Of a DNA stretch of 55,503 bases, positions 8,968 through 16,901 are shown piece after piece. The stretch is from Pseudarthrobacter sp. C4D7. GTDB lineage: Bacteria; Actinomycetota; Actinomycetes; Actinomycetales; Micrococcaceae. Location: NCBI RefSeq assembly GCF_013359725.1, contig NZ_JABFMW010000026.1, positions 1 to 55,503 of the forward strand, in the 5' to 3' direction. Within the stretch, counting starts at the first letter, position 1. Each line of letters starts with the position of its first letter. The notes below the pieces were generated by a model that worked only from the letters and a program-made list of their open reading frames with translations, was not told the origin of the DNA and made no database searches. Both the position numbers and the translations under genes were made by a program.

Positions 8968-9909
8968 TTAAATGCCCCTCCGCCAGCCGGCCTGTGCCAG
9001 GGCAACAAGAACTTTGGCCGCGGCCGGTTTCGCGTCGTTGACCATGTGGCGTTTGGAGATCCTAACCTCCGTCCACCCCAGGGCGGCGTACCGTTCAGAG
9101 CGCGCTATGTCCCTGGTGAGCTGGCTTTCCCCGCCGTGGTGCTCGCCTTCGTACTCGATGCCGATCCGGTATTTGCGGTAAGACAGGTCCGGTTCATGGT
9201 GCCTGACGCCGTCCCCGGTGATGATCGGGACGTTCAGCTCGGGTTCGGGCAGGCCCGCGCGGACGATGGCGAGCCGGAGCATGGTTTCCTGCGCCGAATC
9301 CGCCCCGACCCGGATGAGTTCCAGGGCCTCCTTGGCCGTCCGGAGGCCCCGCTTTCCCCGGTGCCTGTCGATGATCCGCTGCAGGTCCCACCTGCTGCAC
9401 AGCGGCATGCTTCGGCCCTCGAAGTCGAGGCGCGGCACGCGGACGCAGGCGTCCCCCATGGCCACGAGCTCGTCGACGGACAGCACTTCGGCCATGTCGA
9501 GCCACGTCCGCTCCGGCGTTGTCACCGGAACCCCGTCAATTGCCGTGACTTCGTCCTGGTACAGCTTCATGCGGTGCACAATGACGTGGGGCCTGTCCAG
9601 GTGGGCTGCACCTTCGGGGCGGATGAGGTGGTACACCTCGGAGCCGCCGTCCTGGCGCCGCTGCGGCAGTGAATGGAGCTCCGCCGCCGTCACGTGCGAG
9701 GCAGCACAAAGCTCATTGACCTCAATGAAAGGCCGGACCCGCGCGCCCAGGGGAAGCGCCGCCGTCGGGCCGTCTGCCCTGATGCCCCTGCCGCGGTAGG
9801 TCAACGATCCGTGCCGCCAGCGGCGTGGAGAGATTCCGGCAACCGAAGCGTCAACGAGAGTGAAGGGGCGTCCCCGGAGTTCCTCCGGCAGCGGCTGTGG
9901 GGTCTTCAT
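8968..9909 (-). CDS. DUF559/Vsr-like nuclease-domain protein with N-terminal AbiEi-type helix domain
   Basis: A 313-residue protein from the ATG at 9909; a GTG at 9939 adds ten residues, and neither start has a strong ribosome site. The N-terminus (FTLVDASVAGISPRRWRHG, then YRGRGIRA) resembles the winged-helix region of AbiEi-type antitoxin and regulator proteins common in actinobacteria. The C-terminal 75 residues look like the DUF559/very-short-patch-repair endonuclease fold: PDLSYRKYRIGIEYEGEHH, then RDIARSERYAALGW and TEVRISKRHM. These fit a PD-(D/E)xK-like core with D, E and E residues. It is the only gene between two direct copies of a long palindrome, in the convergent gap between purL and the DUF503 gene. 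Function is unknown; a link between nuclease and palindrome is inference. Confidence 0.8.
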   Translation of the reverse strand: MKTPQPLPEELRGRPFTLVDASVAGISPRRWRHGSLTYRGRGIRADGPTAALPLGARVRPFIEVNELCAASHVTAAELHSLPQRRQDGGSEVYHLIRPEGAAHLDRPHVIVHRMKLYQDEVTAIDGVPVTTPERTWLDMAEVLSVDELVAMGDACVRVPRLDFEGRSMPLCSRWDLQRIIDRHRGKRGLRTAKEALELIRVGADSAQETMLRLAIVRAGLPEPELNVPIITGDGVRHHEPDLSYRKYRIGIEYEGEHHGGESQLTRDIARSERYAALGWTEVRISKRHMVNDAKPAAAKVLVALAQAGWRRGI

Positions 9910-9960
9910 CGATCCATGACAGCAGAATCCCGGCAACACCCGCAGAAGTTATCCACACCC

Positions 9961-10026
9961 CCCATCGAATGCTGCGTACTTGTCGTTTTGGAGCGTGAGA
10001 ACGACAAGTACTCAGCAATCGATGGG
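9961..10026. repeat. Right palindromic repeat flanking the nuclease gene
   Basis: This is the second copy of the palindrome at 8904-8964, in the same orientation, 1057 bp away. The stem pairs 9961-9987 with 10000-10026 (27 bp, mismatches at 9969/10018 and 9975/10012), with a 12-nt middle. Its last base touches the stop codon of the DUF503 gene at 10027 exactly. It lies 50-odd bp upstream of the nuclease start, so it could also carry a regulatory or terminator role. Confidence 0.9.
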
Positions 10027-10320
10027 TTAGTCCTCGCTGTGGAGCTCGCGCTGGCGGGCGCTGAGCAGCTCGATCTCCGGCCGGCCGGCCACGAAGCGTT
10101 CGACGGCGGCGAGCACCTCCACGAGGTGAGCCCGGTCCGCTGCCACCAACCCGACGCCGAGCTGCGTGCGCCGGTACTGGCCGTGGTCCCCTACTTCCGC
10201 CACGGACACCTCGAAGCGGCGTTTGAGTTCAGCCAGGAGCGGCCGGACCACGGAACGTTTCTCCTTGAGGCTGTGTACATCGCCAAGGAGGACATCGAAC
10301 TCGGTCCAGCCGATCCACAT
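10027..10320 (-). CDS. DUF503 (YlxP-like) family protein
   Basis: A 97-residue DUF503 protein. The family pattern is clear: MWIGWTEFDVLLGDVHSLKE, then KRSVVRPLLAELKRRFEVSV, and the closing EIELLSARQRELHSED. DUF503 proteins (YlxP in Bacillus, near the ribosome-assembly gene rbfA) are small ferredoxin-like proteins of unclear function, possibly tied to ribosome maturation. Here it is not next to rbfA or infB. The ATG follows an AGGAG site. The 3' end abuts the right palindrome with no spacing, so the palindrome presumably forms the 3' end of its mRNA. It is 8 bp downstream of the ABM gene and probably co-transcribed with it. Confidence 0.88.
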   Translation of the reverse strand: MWIGWTEFDVLLGDVHSLKEKRSVVRPLLAELKRRFEVSVAEVGDHGQYRRTQLGVGLVAADRAHLVEVLAAVERFVAGRPEIELLSARQRELHSED

Positions 10321-10328
10321 GGAAGCTC

Positions 10329-10649
10329 CTAGCTGATGGTGAGCTCGCCCATCAGGTCCCAGCCGTCGCCGTCGAGCTGGCGGCTGATGATCTTCGGCGT
10401 CTCTACGAGGGCCTGCGGCATGTCCGCCATCGCCTTCTGGAAGTGGGCGCTGTTGACGTGGTCGCCGGCGGCGTCATCCTTGAAGGCTTCCACCAGGACG
10501 TATTCGTTGGGGTCATCCAGGCTGCGGGACCAGTCGAACCAGAGGTTGCCCGGTTCCTTCCGGGTGGATTCGGTGAAATCTGCCACGAGTTCCGGCCAGC
10601 GTTCGGACCATTCGGGCTTGACCTTGAACTTGACGACGATAAAGATCAC
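10329..10649 (-). CDS. Antibiotic biosynthesis monooxygenase (ABM) domain protein
   Basis: A 106-residue single-domain ABM/YgiN-like protein with a ferredoxin-like fold. Typical features are IFIVVKFKVKPE at the start, then TRKEPGNLWFDWSRSLDDP and YVLVEAFKDDAAGDHVNSAHFQKAM. Members include quinol monooxygenases and many uncharacterised stress proteins; the substrate here is unknown. The GTG start overlaps the stop of the DUF1990 gene by 4 bp. It belongs to a tight minus-strand group (MmcQ-like, DUF1990, ABM, DUF503). Confidence 0.87.
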   Translation of the reverse strand: MIFIVVKFKVKPEWSERWPELVADFTESTRKEPGNLWFDWSRSLDDPNEYVLVEAFKDDAAGDHVNSAHFQKAMADMPQALVETPKIISRQLDGDGWDLMGELTIS

Positions 10650-11194
10650 AGGGATTTTCCTTCCGCGGCGAGACTGCGTGCCCCTTCAATGTACCGGGAA
10701 GTAACGTAGCGCTGCGCCGCGCGGGTCACCAGTCCGCCGGCAGCGTAGAACCAGTTGGCGGGCCTGCTGAACGCCCGGATCCGAAGCCATACCTCGCCCT
10801 GGCTGGTGATCTCCACTTCGAAGGATTCCTCCCCGCGGGCGGGATGGCCGGGCAACGTACCGTAGCCGAAACCGGCGGACTGCGGAATGCTGCCCGGTAC
10901 CGGCTCATGGACCCACACCACCTGGCAGGGCGCGGGCAGGCGGAAGGGCCCGACGCCGAATCCGCTCACCACGCGGGCCCCCGGCACAGCACGCGGTGAC
11001 CCGGCCCGGACCCGAAGCCCTGCCCGCCGCTGCAGTTCCCAGGCGAGAATGCCGTCCGCCACGCGCCGGTAGGTATCCAGTCCAGCGCCCAGGCGGACCT
11101 CTTTGAGGACCCGGGCGTATCCCCCGGGGGCGCTCCCCTGTTCGGTGCTTCCCACTCCCGGGTATCCGAGCCGGGCAATTGCCTTGTCAGTCAT
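10646..11194 (-). CDS. DUF1990 family protein
   Basis: A 182-residue DUF1990 protein. Recognisable parts are AWELQRRAGLRV, GFGVGPFRLPAPCQVVWV, and FGYGTLPGHPARGEESFEVE, followed by RPANWFYAAGGLVTRAAQRY. The family is widespread in actinobacteria and plants without a settled function; the fold is reported as lipid-binding or polyketide-cyclase-like. It overlaps both neighbours (8 bp with the upstream MmcQ/YjbR gene, 4 bp with the ABM gene), which argues for one transcript and coupled translation. Confidence 0.87.
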   Translation of the reverse strand: MTDKAIARLGYPGVGSTEQGSAPGGYARVLKEVRLGAGLDTYRRVADGILAWELQRRAGLRVRAGSPRAVPGARVVSGFGVGPFRLPAPCQVVWVHEPVPGSIPQSAGFGYGTLPGHPARGEESFEVEITSQGEVWLRIRAFSRPANWFYAAGGLVTRAAQRYVTSRYIEGARSLAAEGKSL

Positions 11195-11600
11195 TGCTGC
11201 CTGCCTTCCCGAGGCGTGCCCACCCCAGCTGTTCCTGCTGCTTCCGGCTCAAGCCTGCCACCACGAGGTCGTACGAGTCCTCCACCATGTCCCGGACCAT
11301 CCCGTCCGGCAGCGAACCATCAAGGCGGACACCGTTCCAGTGGGTCTTGTTCATATGCCACGCACCGGTAATCGCCGGATGTACCGCCCGCAGCTGCACG
11401 GCAAGGGCCGGTTCGCACTTCAGGTTCACGTAGAAGTCGGCCTCGTCCATGGATGACAACGCAAACAGCTTCGCCTCGTGCCGGGCGCCGCCGGCAATGT
11501 GGGACCGCACCTTGAAGACCGACGTTTCCGGTCCGAACGGAAAATCCTCGTAGGCACCGGGGAACGACAGGCAGATTGTCCGCAGCGCGTTGGGGTCCAT
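11187..11600 (-). CDS. MmcQ/YjbR family DNA-binding-like protein
   Basis: A 137-residue protein of the MmcQ/YjbR family (CyaY-like fold). Family features seen: LSFPGAYEDFPFGPETSVFKV near the start, KLFALSSM, FYVNLKCEPALAVQL, and the end segment HMNKTHWNGVRLDGSLPD. Members are called DNA-binding proteins, but the role is poorly known. The ATG sits 7 nt after a TAGGCT -10-like box, so the mRNA is probably leaderless. It is the first gene of the minus-strand group ending at DUF503 and is divergent from the dioxygenase gene 45 bp away. Confidence 0.88.
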   Translation of the reverse strand: MDPNALRTICLSFPGAYEDFPFGPETSVFKVRSHIAGGARHEAKLFALSSMDEADFYVNLKCEPALAVQLRAVHPAITGAWHMNKTHWNGVRLDGSLPDGMVRDMVEDSYDLVVAGLSRKQQEQLGWARLGKAGSND

Positions 11601-11632
11601 GAATGAAGCCTATAAAGCACGCGTGGACGGTG

Positions 11633-11638
11633 CTAGTC
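11633..11638 (+). promoter_or_regulatory. -10 box of the dioxygenase gene (leaderless)
   Basis: TAGTCT ends 7 nt before the ATG at 11646, so transcription should start at or next to the start codon. The divergent MmcQ gene has an equally placed TAGGCT on the other strand, so the 45-bp gap holds two back-to-back leaderless promoters. Confidence 0.5.
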
Positions 11639-11645
11639 TGCCAGC

Positions 11646-12683
11646 ATGTCACGCGACCAGGCGGCCATTCCTGTTCTGGATCTGGGTTCCGCACGGCAGC
11701 CCTACGGATCCTTCGGCCCGGAATTCATCGAGCAGCTGCGGCATGCCACCCATGACGTGGGCTTCTTCCAAATTACTGGCTACGGTGGACGTCCCGGCCA
11801 GGCAGAGGAGTTGCTGGACCTTGTCCGGCAGTTCTTCAACCTTCCCCTGGCCGAGCGGATGAAGCTGGACAACCGGCTGTCGCCGCATTTCCGCGGCTAC
11901 ACCCGTATGGGCACCGAAGTGACCCAGGGCCGGGCTGACGCCCGGGAGCAGATCGACTACTCCCCTGAGCGCGGGCCGGTGGCCAACTACCCGGCGGACC
12001 AGCCCTACTGGCTGCTGCAGGGTCCGAACCTTTGGCCCGGCGAAGCGCTCCCCGAACTCAAGCCCGCCGCCATGGAATGGGCGGTGCTCATGTCCGAGGT
12101 AGGAATGGAGCTGCTGCGGGCCATCGCGGTCTCCCTCCAGTTACCGGAGGAGTACTTTGACGAACCCTTCGGCGACACTCCTGCCTGGATGGGCAAGCTG
12201 GTGCACTACGTGGGCGGTGTGGTGGAAGCCGCCGGCGACCAAGGCGTCGGTTCCCATGCCGACTACGGGTTCGTGACCCTCCTGCTCCAGGACAGCGTGG
12301 GCGGCCTCGAAGTGCTGCCGCCGGGCACCAGCCAGTGGCTGCCGGTGGAGCCCCTTCCGGGAGCGCTGGTGGTGAACCTCGGCGAGATGCTGGAGGTGGC
12401 CACCGAGGGATACCTTGCGGCCACCATCCACCGCGTGCAGGCCCCGCCGCCCGGCGTGGACCGCTACTCGGTCCCGTTCTTTTGGTCGCCACGGCTGGAC
12501 GCCGTGATCGATCCGGTCCCCCTGGCCCCTGAGCTCAAGGCCGCGGCCCGGGGCATCACGGACGATCCCGCCAACCCGCTGCTGGCATCCTTCGGTCTGA
12601 ACATGCTCAAGGGACGCATGCGCGCGCACCCGGACGTGAGTGAACGGCATTATCCGGACTTGCTGAAGCGCCGGGGTCAGTAA
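11646..12683 (+). CDS. Isopenicillin N synthase-family Fe(II) oxygenase
   Basis: A 345-residue non-haem iron oxygenase of the isopenicillin N synthase/2-oxoglutarate family. The N-terminal DIOX_N segment reads IPVLDLGS...HDVGFFQITGYG. The C-terminal jelly roll carries the iron ligands H204 and D206 (SHADYGFVTLLLQD) and H262 (ATIHRVQAP). The co-substrate-binding Arg-x-Ser is in DRYSVPFFWSP. The specific substrate cannot be read from sequence: actinobacterial members act on small molecules, and no biosynthetic cluster surrounds it. It converges with the CoA-binding protein gene with only 4 bp between the stops. Confidence 0.9.
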   Translation: MSRDQAAIPVLDLGSARQPYGSFGPEFIEQLRHATHDVGFFQITGYGGRPGQAEELLDLVRQFFNLPLAERMKLDNRLSPHFRGYTRMGTEVTQGRADAREQIDYSPERGPVANYPADQPYWLLQGPNLWPGEALPELKPAAMEWAVLMSEVGMELLRAIAVSLQLPEEYFDEPFGDTPAWMGKLVHYVGGVVEAAGDQGVGSHADYGFVTLLLQDSVGGLEVLPPGTSQWLPVEPLPGALVVNLGEMLEVATEGYLAATIHRVQAPPPGVDRYSVPFFWSPRLDAVIDPVPLAPELKAAARGITDDPANPLLASFGLNMLKGRMRAHPDVSERHYPDLLKRRGQ

Positions 12684-12687
12684 AGCC

Positions 12688-13113
12688 CTAAAGGCCGAAC
12701 TTCCATGCGAGCTGGGCGGGACAGGCGTTCATCACCACATCGAGGCCGGCCGCCTTGGCGCGCTCCGCCGCCTCTTCGTCGATCACACCCAGCTGGAGCC
12801 ACACTGCTTTGGCGCCCACGGCAATGGCCTGGTCAACCACGCTGCCCACCAGGTGGGAATTGACGAAGCAATCCACGACGTCGATGGGCCGCTTTTCTGC
12901 CGGGATGTCGTCCAGGGTGCGGTAGCCGGTTTCGCCGTGGACGGGGTCGCCGGGAAGGTTGATGGGGATGATGTCCATGCCGAGCCTGTCACGGATGAAG
13001 AGTGACACGTCGTAGGCTGCGCGCCACTCATTGGTGGTCAGGCCGACGATGGCCCAGCGTCCCTTGGTGCGCATGAGGCGTTCGATGACTGCAGGATCGT
13101 TCGTGTGGCCCAT
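12688..13113 (-). CDS. CoA-binding domain protein (YccU-like)
   Basis: A 141-residue stand-alone CoA_binding_2 domain, related to the N-terminal CoA-binding domain of succinyl-CoA synthetase alpha. Seen: WAIVGLTTNEWRAAYDVSLF (Rossmann start), IIPINLPG, TLDDIPAEKRPIDVVDCFV, and the family end AVWLQLGVIDEEAAERAKAAGLDVVMNACP split by position. It probably binds CoA or an acyl-CoA in the cytoplasm; no reaction is established. The cysteine in the closing MNACPA is conserved in the family. Confidence 0.9.
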   Translation of the reverse strand: MGHTNDPAVIERLMRTKGRWAIVGLTTNEWRAAYDVSLFIRDRLGMDIIPINLPGDPVHGETGYRTLDDIPAEKRPIDVVDCFVNSHLVGSVVDQAIAVGAKAVWLQLGVIDEEAAERAKAAGLDVVMNACPAQLAWKFGL

Positions 13114-13155
13114 GGGATCAGCCTACGCGCCCGGCCCAGTGGTACCGGCGGGAGG

Positions 13156-14097
13156 TCATTTCGACGCCGATGCCTGCTTCGGCCGTCCGCCCTGTCCCGG
13201 CGCGGGTGAACCTGCCTGGTCCGGGGCCGGCGCTTTGGCCGCAGGGCCCGGCGCTTTCCCTCCCCCATCTGCGGCTTCCCCGGCGGGCGCAGTGCGCGAA
13301 GCAGCGGGGCCGCCTTTTGATTCTGCGTCCCGTGGCTCTGCCTGCGCTCCCTCCGCCTCGGGTTTCTCCTTGCTGCGTCCGGCGCCGTTGCCCTGGGAAC
13401 CAGCCCCGAAGGCTGCGGGCGGACACTCTTCCGCCCCGTTGCCGTCACCGTGATCCTCCGGAGCGGCGCACGCCGGCATACCGGCATGCTCATTCTCCGG
13501 CTGGACGGCGCCGGCAGGATCCTGAAGAAGCGGCGAGCCAAGGTGGGCGGGGTTGGCGGCCCCGTCCGGCGCAGGGGGACCGGCGACGGAAAGTTCAGCG
13601 TCCGGGGCAGCCGTGGGGGCGCGGTACCCGGGACCGGCTGCGAGCGGCCCGGCGGCAAGCGGCCCGGCGGCCGGAGTGCTCCACGGCACCCACTCCTCCA
13701 GCACGTGTTCCGTGGCACTGATCCCGGAAGGGGTGGAACTGGCGGCCACGCCGCCCACGCCCAGCCCCATACCAGCCACCAGCACCAGGCCCAGCGCGGT
13801 AGGGCGGTGCCGGCGACGGCGGCGGGCCAGTTCGTCGTCGCGCTGGACGTCCGGTTCGCCACCGGCGGGTCCGTCCGCGGGCTCTTCCGCCGGTACTGAC
13901 GGAACGTGGCGCTCCACCGCGGCCGGCCCGCCTGCCGCGATCAATGCCGCCAGCGCGCCGGTGGGTGCAGGCGTGGGCAGCGCAGACAGGGTGCCCAGTG
14001 AAAGCAGGGCGTCGCGGAGATCGGTGTCCTGTTGGCAGCCTGCGTCCAACAGCATGTCCTCGACAAGGGTGGCGCGGCTTTCCGAAGCGGAAGTCAT
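13156..14097 (-). CDS. Single-span membrane protein coupled to ECF sigma factor, possible anti-sigma
   Basis: A 313-residue protein with a soluble N-terminal third (LVEDMLLDAGCQQDTDLRD), a basic stretch RRRRRHRP, one transmembrane helix (ALGLVLVAGMGLGVGGVAA at about 95-115), and a long low-complexity Pro/Ala/Gly-rich outer region. That region includes a short tandem repeat (PLAAGPLAAGP) and ends in PGQGGRPKQASASK. The layout of cytoplasmic head, one span and extracytoplasmic tail, plus a 4-bp overlap with the sigma factor gene, suggests an anti-sigma or sigma-modulating protein. I see no zinc-type HxxxCxxC anti-sigma motif, so this remains inference. Confidence 0.7.
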   Translation of the reverse strand: MTSASESRATLVEDMLLDAGCQQDTDLRDALLSLGTLSALPTPAPTGALAALIAAGGPAAVERHVPSVPAEEPADGPAGGEPDVQRDDELARRRRRHRPTALGLVLVAGMGLGVGGVAASSTPSGISATEHVLEEWVPWSTPAAGPLAAGPLAAGPGYRAPTAAPDAELSVAGPPAPDGAANPAHLGSPLLQDPAGAVQPENEHAGMPACAAPEDHGDGNGAEECPPAAFGAGSQGNGAGRSKEKPEAEGAQAEPRDAESKGGPAASRTAPAGEAADGGGKAPGPAAKAPAPDQAGSPAPGQGGRPKQASASK

Positions 14098-14645
14098 GGC
14101 GCGAGGTACTCCTTCACTGCGGCAAGTTCCCGGAGCTTCAGCAACGCGCGCCGCTGAAGTTGCTTCACCGAACCAGCACTCTTCTCCATGGTCTCCGCCG
14201 TCTGTTCAACCGTGAGGCCGCCCACCAGGCGCAGGGACAGCACGTCCCGCTGGTCCCGGGGCAGCCCGTCCAGCAGTGCAAGGACCTCGTGCGGCGAGAT
14301 GCGCAGCAGGGCTTCCTTCTCCGCGGAGGTCTCCTCGCGCTGGTCGAGTTCGGGTTCGAAGGGCAGCCTGGCCGGTGTCCGGCGCTGGCGGCGGTGGTCG
14401 TCCACCATGCGGGCGTGGGCAACGGAGAAGATGAAGGTCCTCAGCCCGGACTCTCCTCCCTGCACGCTATGGAGCCGGGGCAGCACGGACAGGAACACTT
14501 CCTGCATGGCGGCCTCCGGATCCTCGACTCCCCGGGCGGTGAGATATCCCAGGACCCGGGATGCGTAAGTCTTGTAAACCAGGCTGAAGGCGGCCGTCCC
14601 GGACACTGGCTGGTCCGGAGCCTCTTCTGTCTGTGCATCGGTCAC
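14094..14645 (-). CDS. ECF-type RNA polymerase sigma factor
   Basis: About 183 residues from a GTG at 14645 with GGAAAG 10 nt upstream; a TTG at 14666 would add seven residues but has no ribosome site. Region 2 is visible as FSLVYKTYASRVLGYLTARG...EAAMQEVFLSVLPRL and LRTFIFSVAHARMVDDHRR. Region 4 is LLDGLPRDQRDVLSLRLVGG...TVEQTAETMEKSAGSVKQLQ. It should direct RNA polymerase to a stress regulon. It is co-transcribed with the membrane protein that follows. Two copies of a 28-nt motif lie upstream and could be its own or a regulator's recognition sites. Confidence 0.9.
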   Translation of the reverse strand: MTDAQTEEAPDQPVSGTAAFSLVYKTYASRVLGYLTARGVEDPEAAMQEVFLSVLPRLHSVQGGESGLRTFIFSVAHARMVDDHRRQRRTPARLPFEPELDQREETSAEKEALLRISPHEVLALLDGLPRDQRDVLSLRLVGGLTVEQTAETMEKSAGSVKQLQRRALLKLRELAAVKEYLAP

Positions 14646-14721
14646 TGACGTGGTGCTTTCCGTCAAGGAGGGTGTGGAATGGCGGGCGTTCAGTACATCC
14701 GGAACGCTGCCCTCACTTTAC

Positions 14722-14848
14722 CCTCCGGGCTGGCACCCGTTTGGAAAGACAAAGAGCCGGCCTGGAACGTGATGGGGGACAGGTTCCAGACCGGCACTTC
14801 ATAGGGGTAATCGCTCCGGGCCTCCGGAGGGTTACGCGTTTGGAAAGA
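14722..14848 (-). repeat. Two direct copies of a CCTCCGG-N6-ACSCGTTTGG motif upstream of the sigma gene
   Basis: Copy one is at 14722-14749 and copy two at 14821-14848, exactly 99 bp apart. Both read CCTCCGG, six variable bases, then ACSCGTTTGGAAAGA (14 of the last 15 bases match). The block lies in the 231-bp gap between the DUF1508 gene and the sigma gene. The equal internal spacing suggests a binding site or a promoter element recognised by the ECF sigma itself, but no factor is known to me. Confidence 0.6.
14756..14795 (-). terminator. Hairpin between the DUF1508 and sigma factor genes
   Basis: A 13-bp stem with one mismatch (14756-14768 with 14783-14795) and a 14-nt loop. On the minus strand it is followed by TCTTTGTCTTT, moderately U-rich. 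It probably ends the DUF1508 transcript and lies between the two copies of the repeated motif. Confidence 0.55.
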
Positions 14849-14876
14849 ATGTTTTTGCGGGGCCGCCTCCCGAACG

Positions 14877-15248
14877 TCAGCGGGTGGCAGCCCTGGTCCA
14901 CCGCGGCGCCGCAGCATACCTTCGCAGCGCGCCGGCCGGGATAAGGGGGTGCCGCGGTGAGGTGGCCAGTTCCTCTCCACAAGGAGGTACGACGGCGGTG
15001 GGCAGCCCGGCGGGAACAGCGGCAGCGGCCGCAGCAGGTGCAGCCGCGGGACGGGACACGGTTCCGGCGGGGCACAGGTCGGTCACCAGCCCGGTCCCGG
15101 CACATTCACGGACCGCCGCGATCCCTGCCACCACGGCAGCCTTGTCTTCGAAGGGCCCGGAGACGGCAATGACGGCCCCGTCCGGAGCCAGGAGCCGGAA
15201 CCGGAAAAACGCGTCAGCGTCGATGAATGCTTCAAATGTTCCGGCCAT
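14877..15248 (-). CDS. DUF1508 (YegP-like) domain protein with low-complexity tail
   Basis: A 123-residue protein from the ATG at 15248, which follows AAGGAAGGA. The first 55 residues form one DUF1508 unit: FEAFIDADAFFRFRLLAPDG, then AVIAVSGPFEDKAAVVAGIAAVREC. YegP-like proteins usually have one or two such units and an unknown role. The second half is Ala/Pro-rich (SRPAAAPAAAAAAVPAG) and unlike the family, perhaps a linker to nothing or a disordered tail. The gene is preceded by the purA terminator, so it is likely its own unit. Confidence 0.75.
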   Translation of the reverse strand: MAGTFEAFIDADAFFRFRLLAPDGAVIAVSGPFEDKAAVVAGIAAVRECAGTGLVTDLCPAGTVSRPAAAPAAAAAAVPAGLPTAVVPPCGEELATSPRHPLIPAGALRRYAAAPRWTRAATR

Positions 15249-15362
15249 GACGATCCTTCCTTGGGCATCAGATGGTACAAACGAGTCTGGCCGCGGCACC
15301 TGGACCCTCACAAGACCGTGCGCGTTAAGCCTGTGTAAATTGCTTCCCACAAAAAAGGACAA

Positions 15363-15394
15363 GCGGCAGGCCACCAGCAAAGGTGGCCTGCCGC
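15363..15394 (-). terminator. Rho-independent terminator of purA
   Basis: A perfect 13-bp GC-rich stem (15363-15375 with 15382-15394) has a 6-nt loop and is followed on the minus strand by TTGTCCTTTTTT. It sits 30 nt past the purA stop. Confidence 0.85.
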
Positions 15395-15423
15395 CGTCGC
15401 AATCCCTGCCCCGTGGGGGCGTG

Positions 15424-16713
15424 TCAGTCGTTGATGAGGTCGTTCACCACGATGGTCTGGTCCCGGTCCGGGCCCACGCCGATGGCGGAGAATCGGGTTC
15501 CGGAGAGCTTCTCCAGCGCCAGCACGTAGTTCCGGGCATTCTCCGGCAGGTCCGCCAGCGTGCGGGCACCGGTGATGTCCTCGGTCCAGCCGTCGAAGTA
15601 CTCGAAGATCGGCTTGGCGTGGTGGAACTCCGTCTGCGTCATCGGCATCTCGTCGTGGCGGACACCGTCCACGTCATAGGCGACGCACACGGGGATCTGT
15701 TCGATGCCGGTGAGGACGTCCAGCTTGGTGACGAAGTAGTCCGTGAAGCCGTTTACGCGGGAGGCGTGGCGGGCCAGGACGGCGTCGTACCAGCCGCAGC
15801 GGCGCGGGCGGCCGGTGTTGACGCCGAACTCACCGCCGGTCTTCTGCAGGTACATGCCCATCTCGTCGAAGAGCTCGGTGGGGAACGGGCCCGCACCGAC
15901 GCGGGTGGTGTAGGCCTTGATGATGCCGATGGAGCGGGAAATCCGGGTGGGGCCAATGCCGGAGCCAACCGACGCGCCGCCGGCGGTGGGGTTGGAGGAG
16001 GTGACGAACGGGTAGGTGCCGTGGTCCACGTCCAGGAACGTTGCCTGGCCGCCCTCCATCAGGACTACCTTGCCCTCGTCCAGCGCGGAGTTCAGGACCA
16101 GGGTGCTGTCGATGACCAGCGGGCGGAGCCGCTCGGCGAAGGACAGGAAGTACTCCACGATCTCGTCCACCACAACGCTGCGGCGGTTGTAGACCTTGAC
16201 CAGGAGTTCGTTCTTCTGGCGCAGTGATCCTTCCACCTTCTGGCGGAGGATGGATTCGTCGAAGACGTCCTGGACACGGATGCCCAGCCGGGCCACCTTG
16301 TCCATGTAAGCGGGCCCGATGCCCCGGCCTGTGGTGCCGATGGCCCGGCTGCCCAGGAAGCGTTCAGTCACTTTGTCCAGCACCTGGTGGTAGGGCGCAA
16401 CCAGGTGGGCGTTGGCGGAAACCCGCAGTTTCGAGGTGTCGGCGCCGCGTGCCTGGAGTCCGTCGATTTCCTGGAAGAGGGCCTCAAGGTTCACCACGCA
16501 GCCGTTGCCGATGATGGGAACGGCGTTGGGGCTGAGGATGCCTGCAGGCAGCAGCTTGAGTTCGTACTTTTCACCGCCTACGACGACGGTGTGCCCGGCG
16601 TTGTTGCCGCCGTTGGGCTTGACGACGTAGTCAACACGGCCGCCCAGCAGGTCGGTGGCCTTGCCTTTTCCTTCGTCGCCCCACTGGGCTCCTACGATCA
16701 CAATTGCTGGCAT
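15424..16713 (-). CDS. purA: Adenylosuccinate synthetase
   Basis: PurA joins IMP and aspartate using GTP to make adenylosuccinate, the first step from IMP to AMP. The 429-residue length is standard. The start at 16713 gives the family N-terminus [20 protein letters not shown], which holds the GTP-binding and catalytic Asp. Also seen are [11 protein letters not shown], the IMP-site segment [16 protein letters not shown], and [15 protein letters not shown]. An open frame upstream to 16914 has no family similarity and is not used. It stands alone, away from purSQL. The 234-bp region upstream of it holds the end signals of the M14 gene. Confidence 0.96.
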   Translation of the reverse strand: MPAIVIVGAQWGDEGKGKATDLLGGRVDYVVKPNGGNNAGHTVVVGGEKYELKLLPAGILSPNAVPIIGNGCVVNLEALFQEIDGLQARGADTSKLRVSANAHLVAPYHQVLDKVTERFLGSRAIGTTGRGIGPAYMDKVARLGIRVQDVFDESILRQKVEGSLRQKNELLVKVYNRRSVVVDEIVEYFLSFAERLRPLVIDSTLVLNSALDEGKVVLMEGGQATFLDVDHGTYPFVTSSNPTAGGASVGSGIGPTRISRSIGIIKAYTTRVGAGPFPTELFDEMGMYLQKTGGEFGVNTGRPRRCGWYDAVLARHASRVNGFTDYFVTKLDVLTGIEQIPVCVAYDVDGVRHDEMPMTQTEFHHAKPIFEYFDGWTEDITGARTLADLPENARNYVLALEKLSGTRFSAIGVGPDRDQTIVVNDLIND

Positions 16714-16901
16714 GGGATCCTCCCCCATTCGTTCGGACTGCCCGGGCCGGCCATCAGGTGGCGGGCCCATACAGCGCCGTTCATGAGAATGCCCCGAACA
16801 TACCGGCCTTCGCACAGCCGCAGCACGGCGCAGCGAAGCAAGAGTTCCGGGGCTCTTACCACCCAAGTTTAGCCGATAGGGCACTTTGTCCACCGTTATG
16901 G

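Noticed and set aside
14884..16227. 447-codon plus-strand open frame opposite purA
   Set aside because: Antisense to purA and DUF1508, low-complexity composition.
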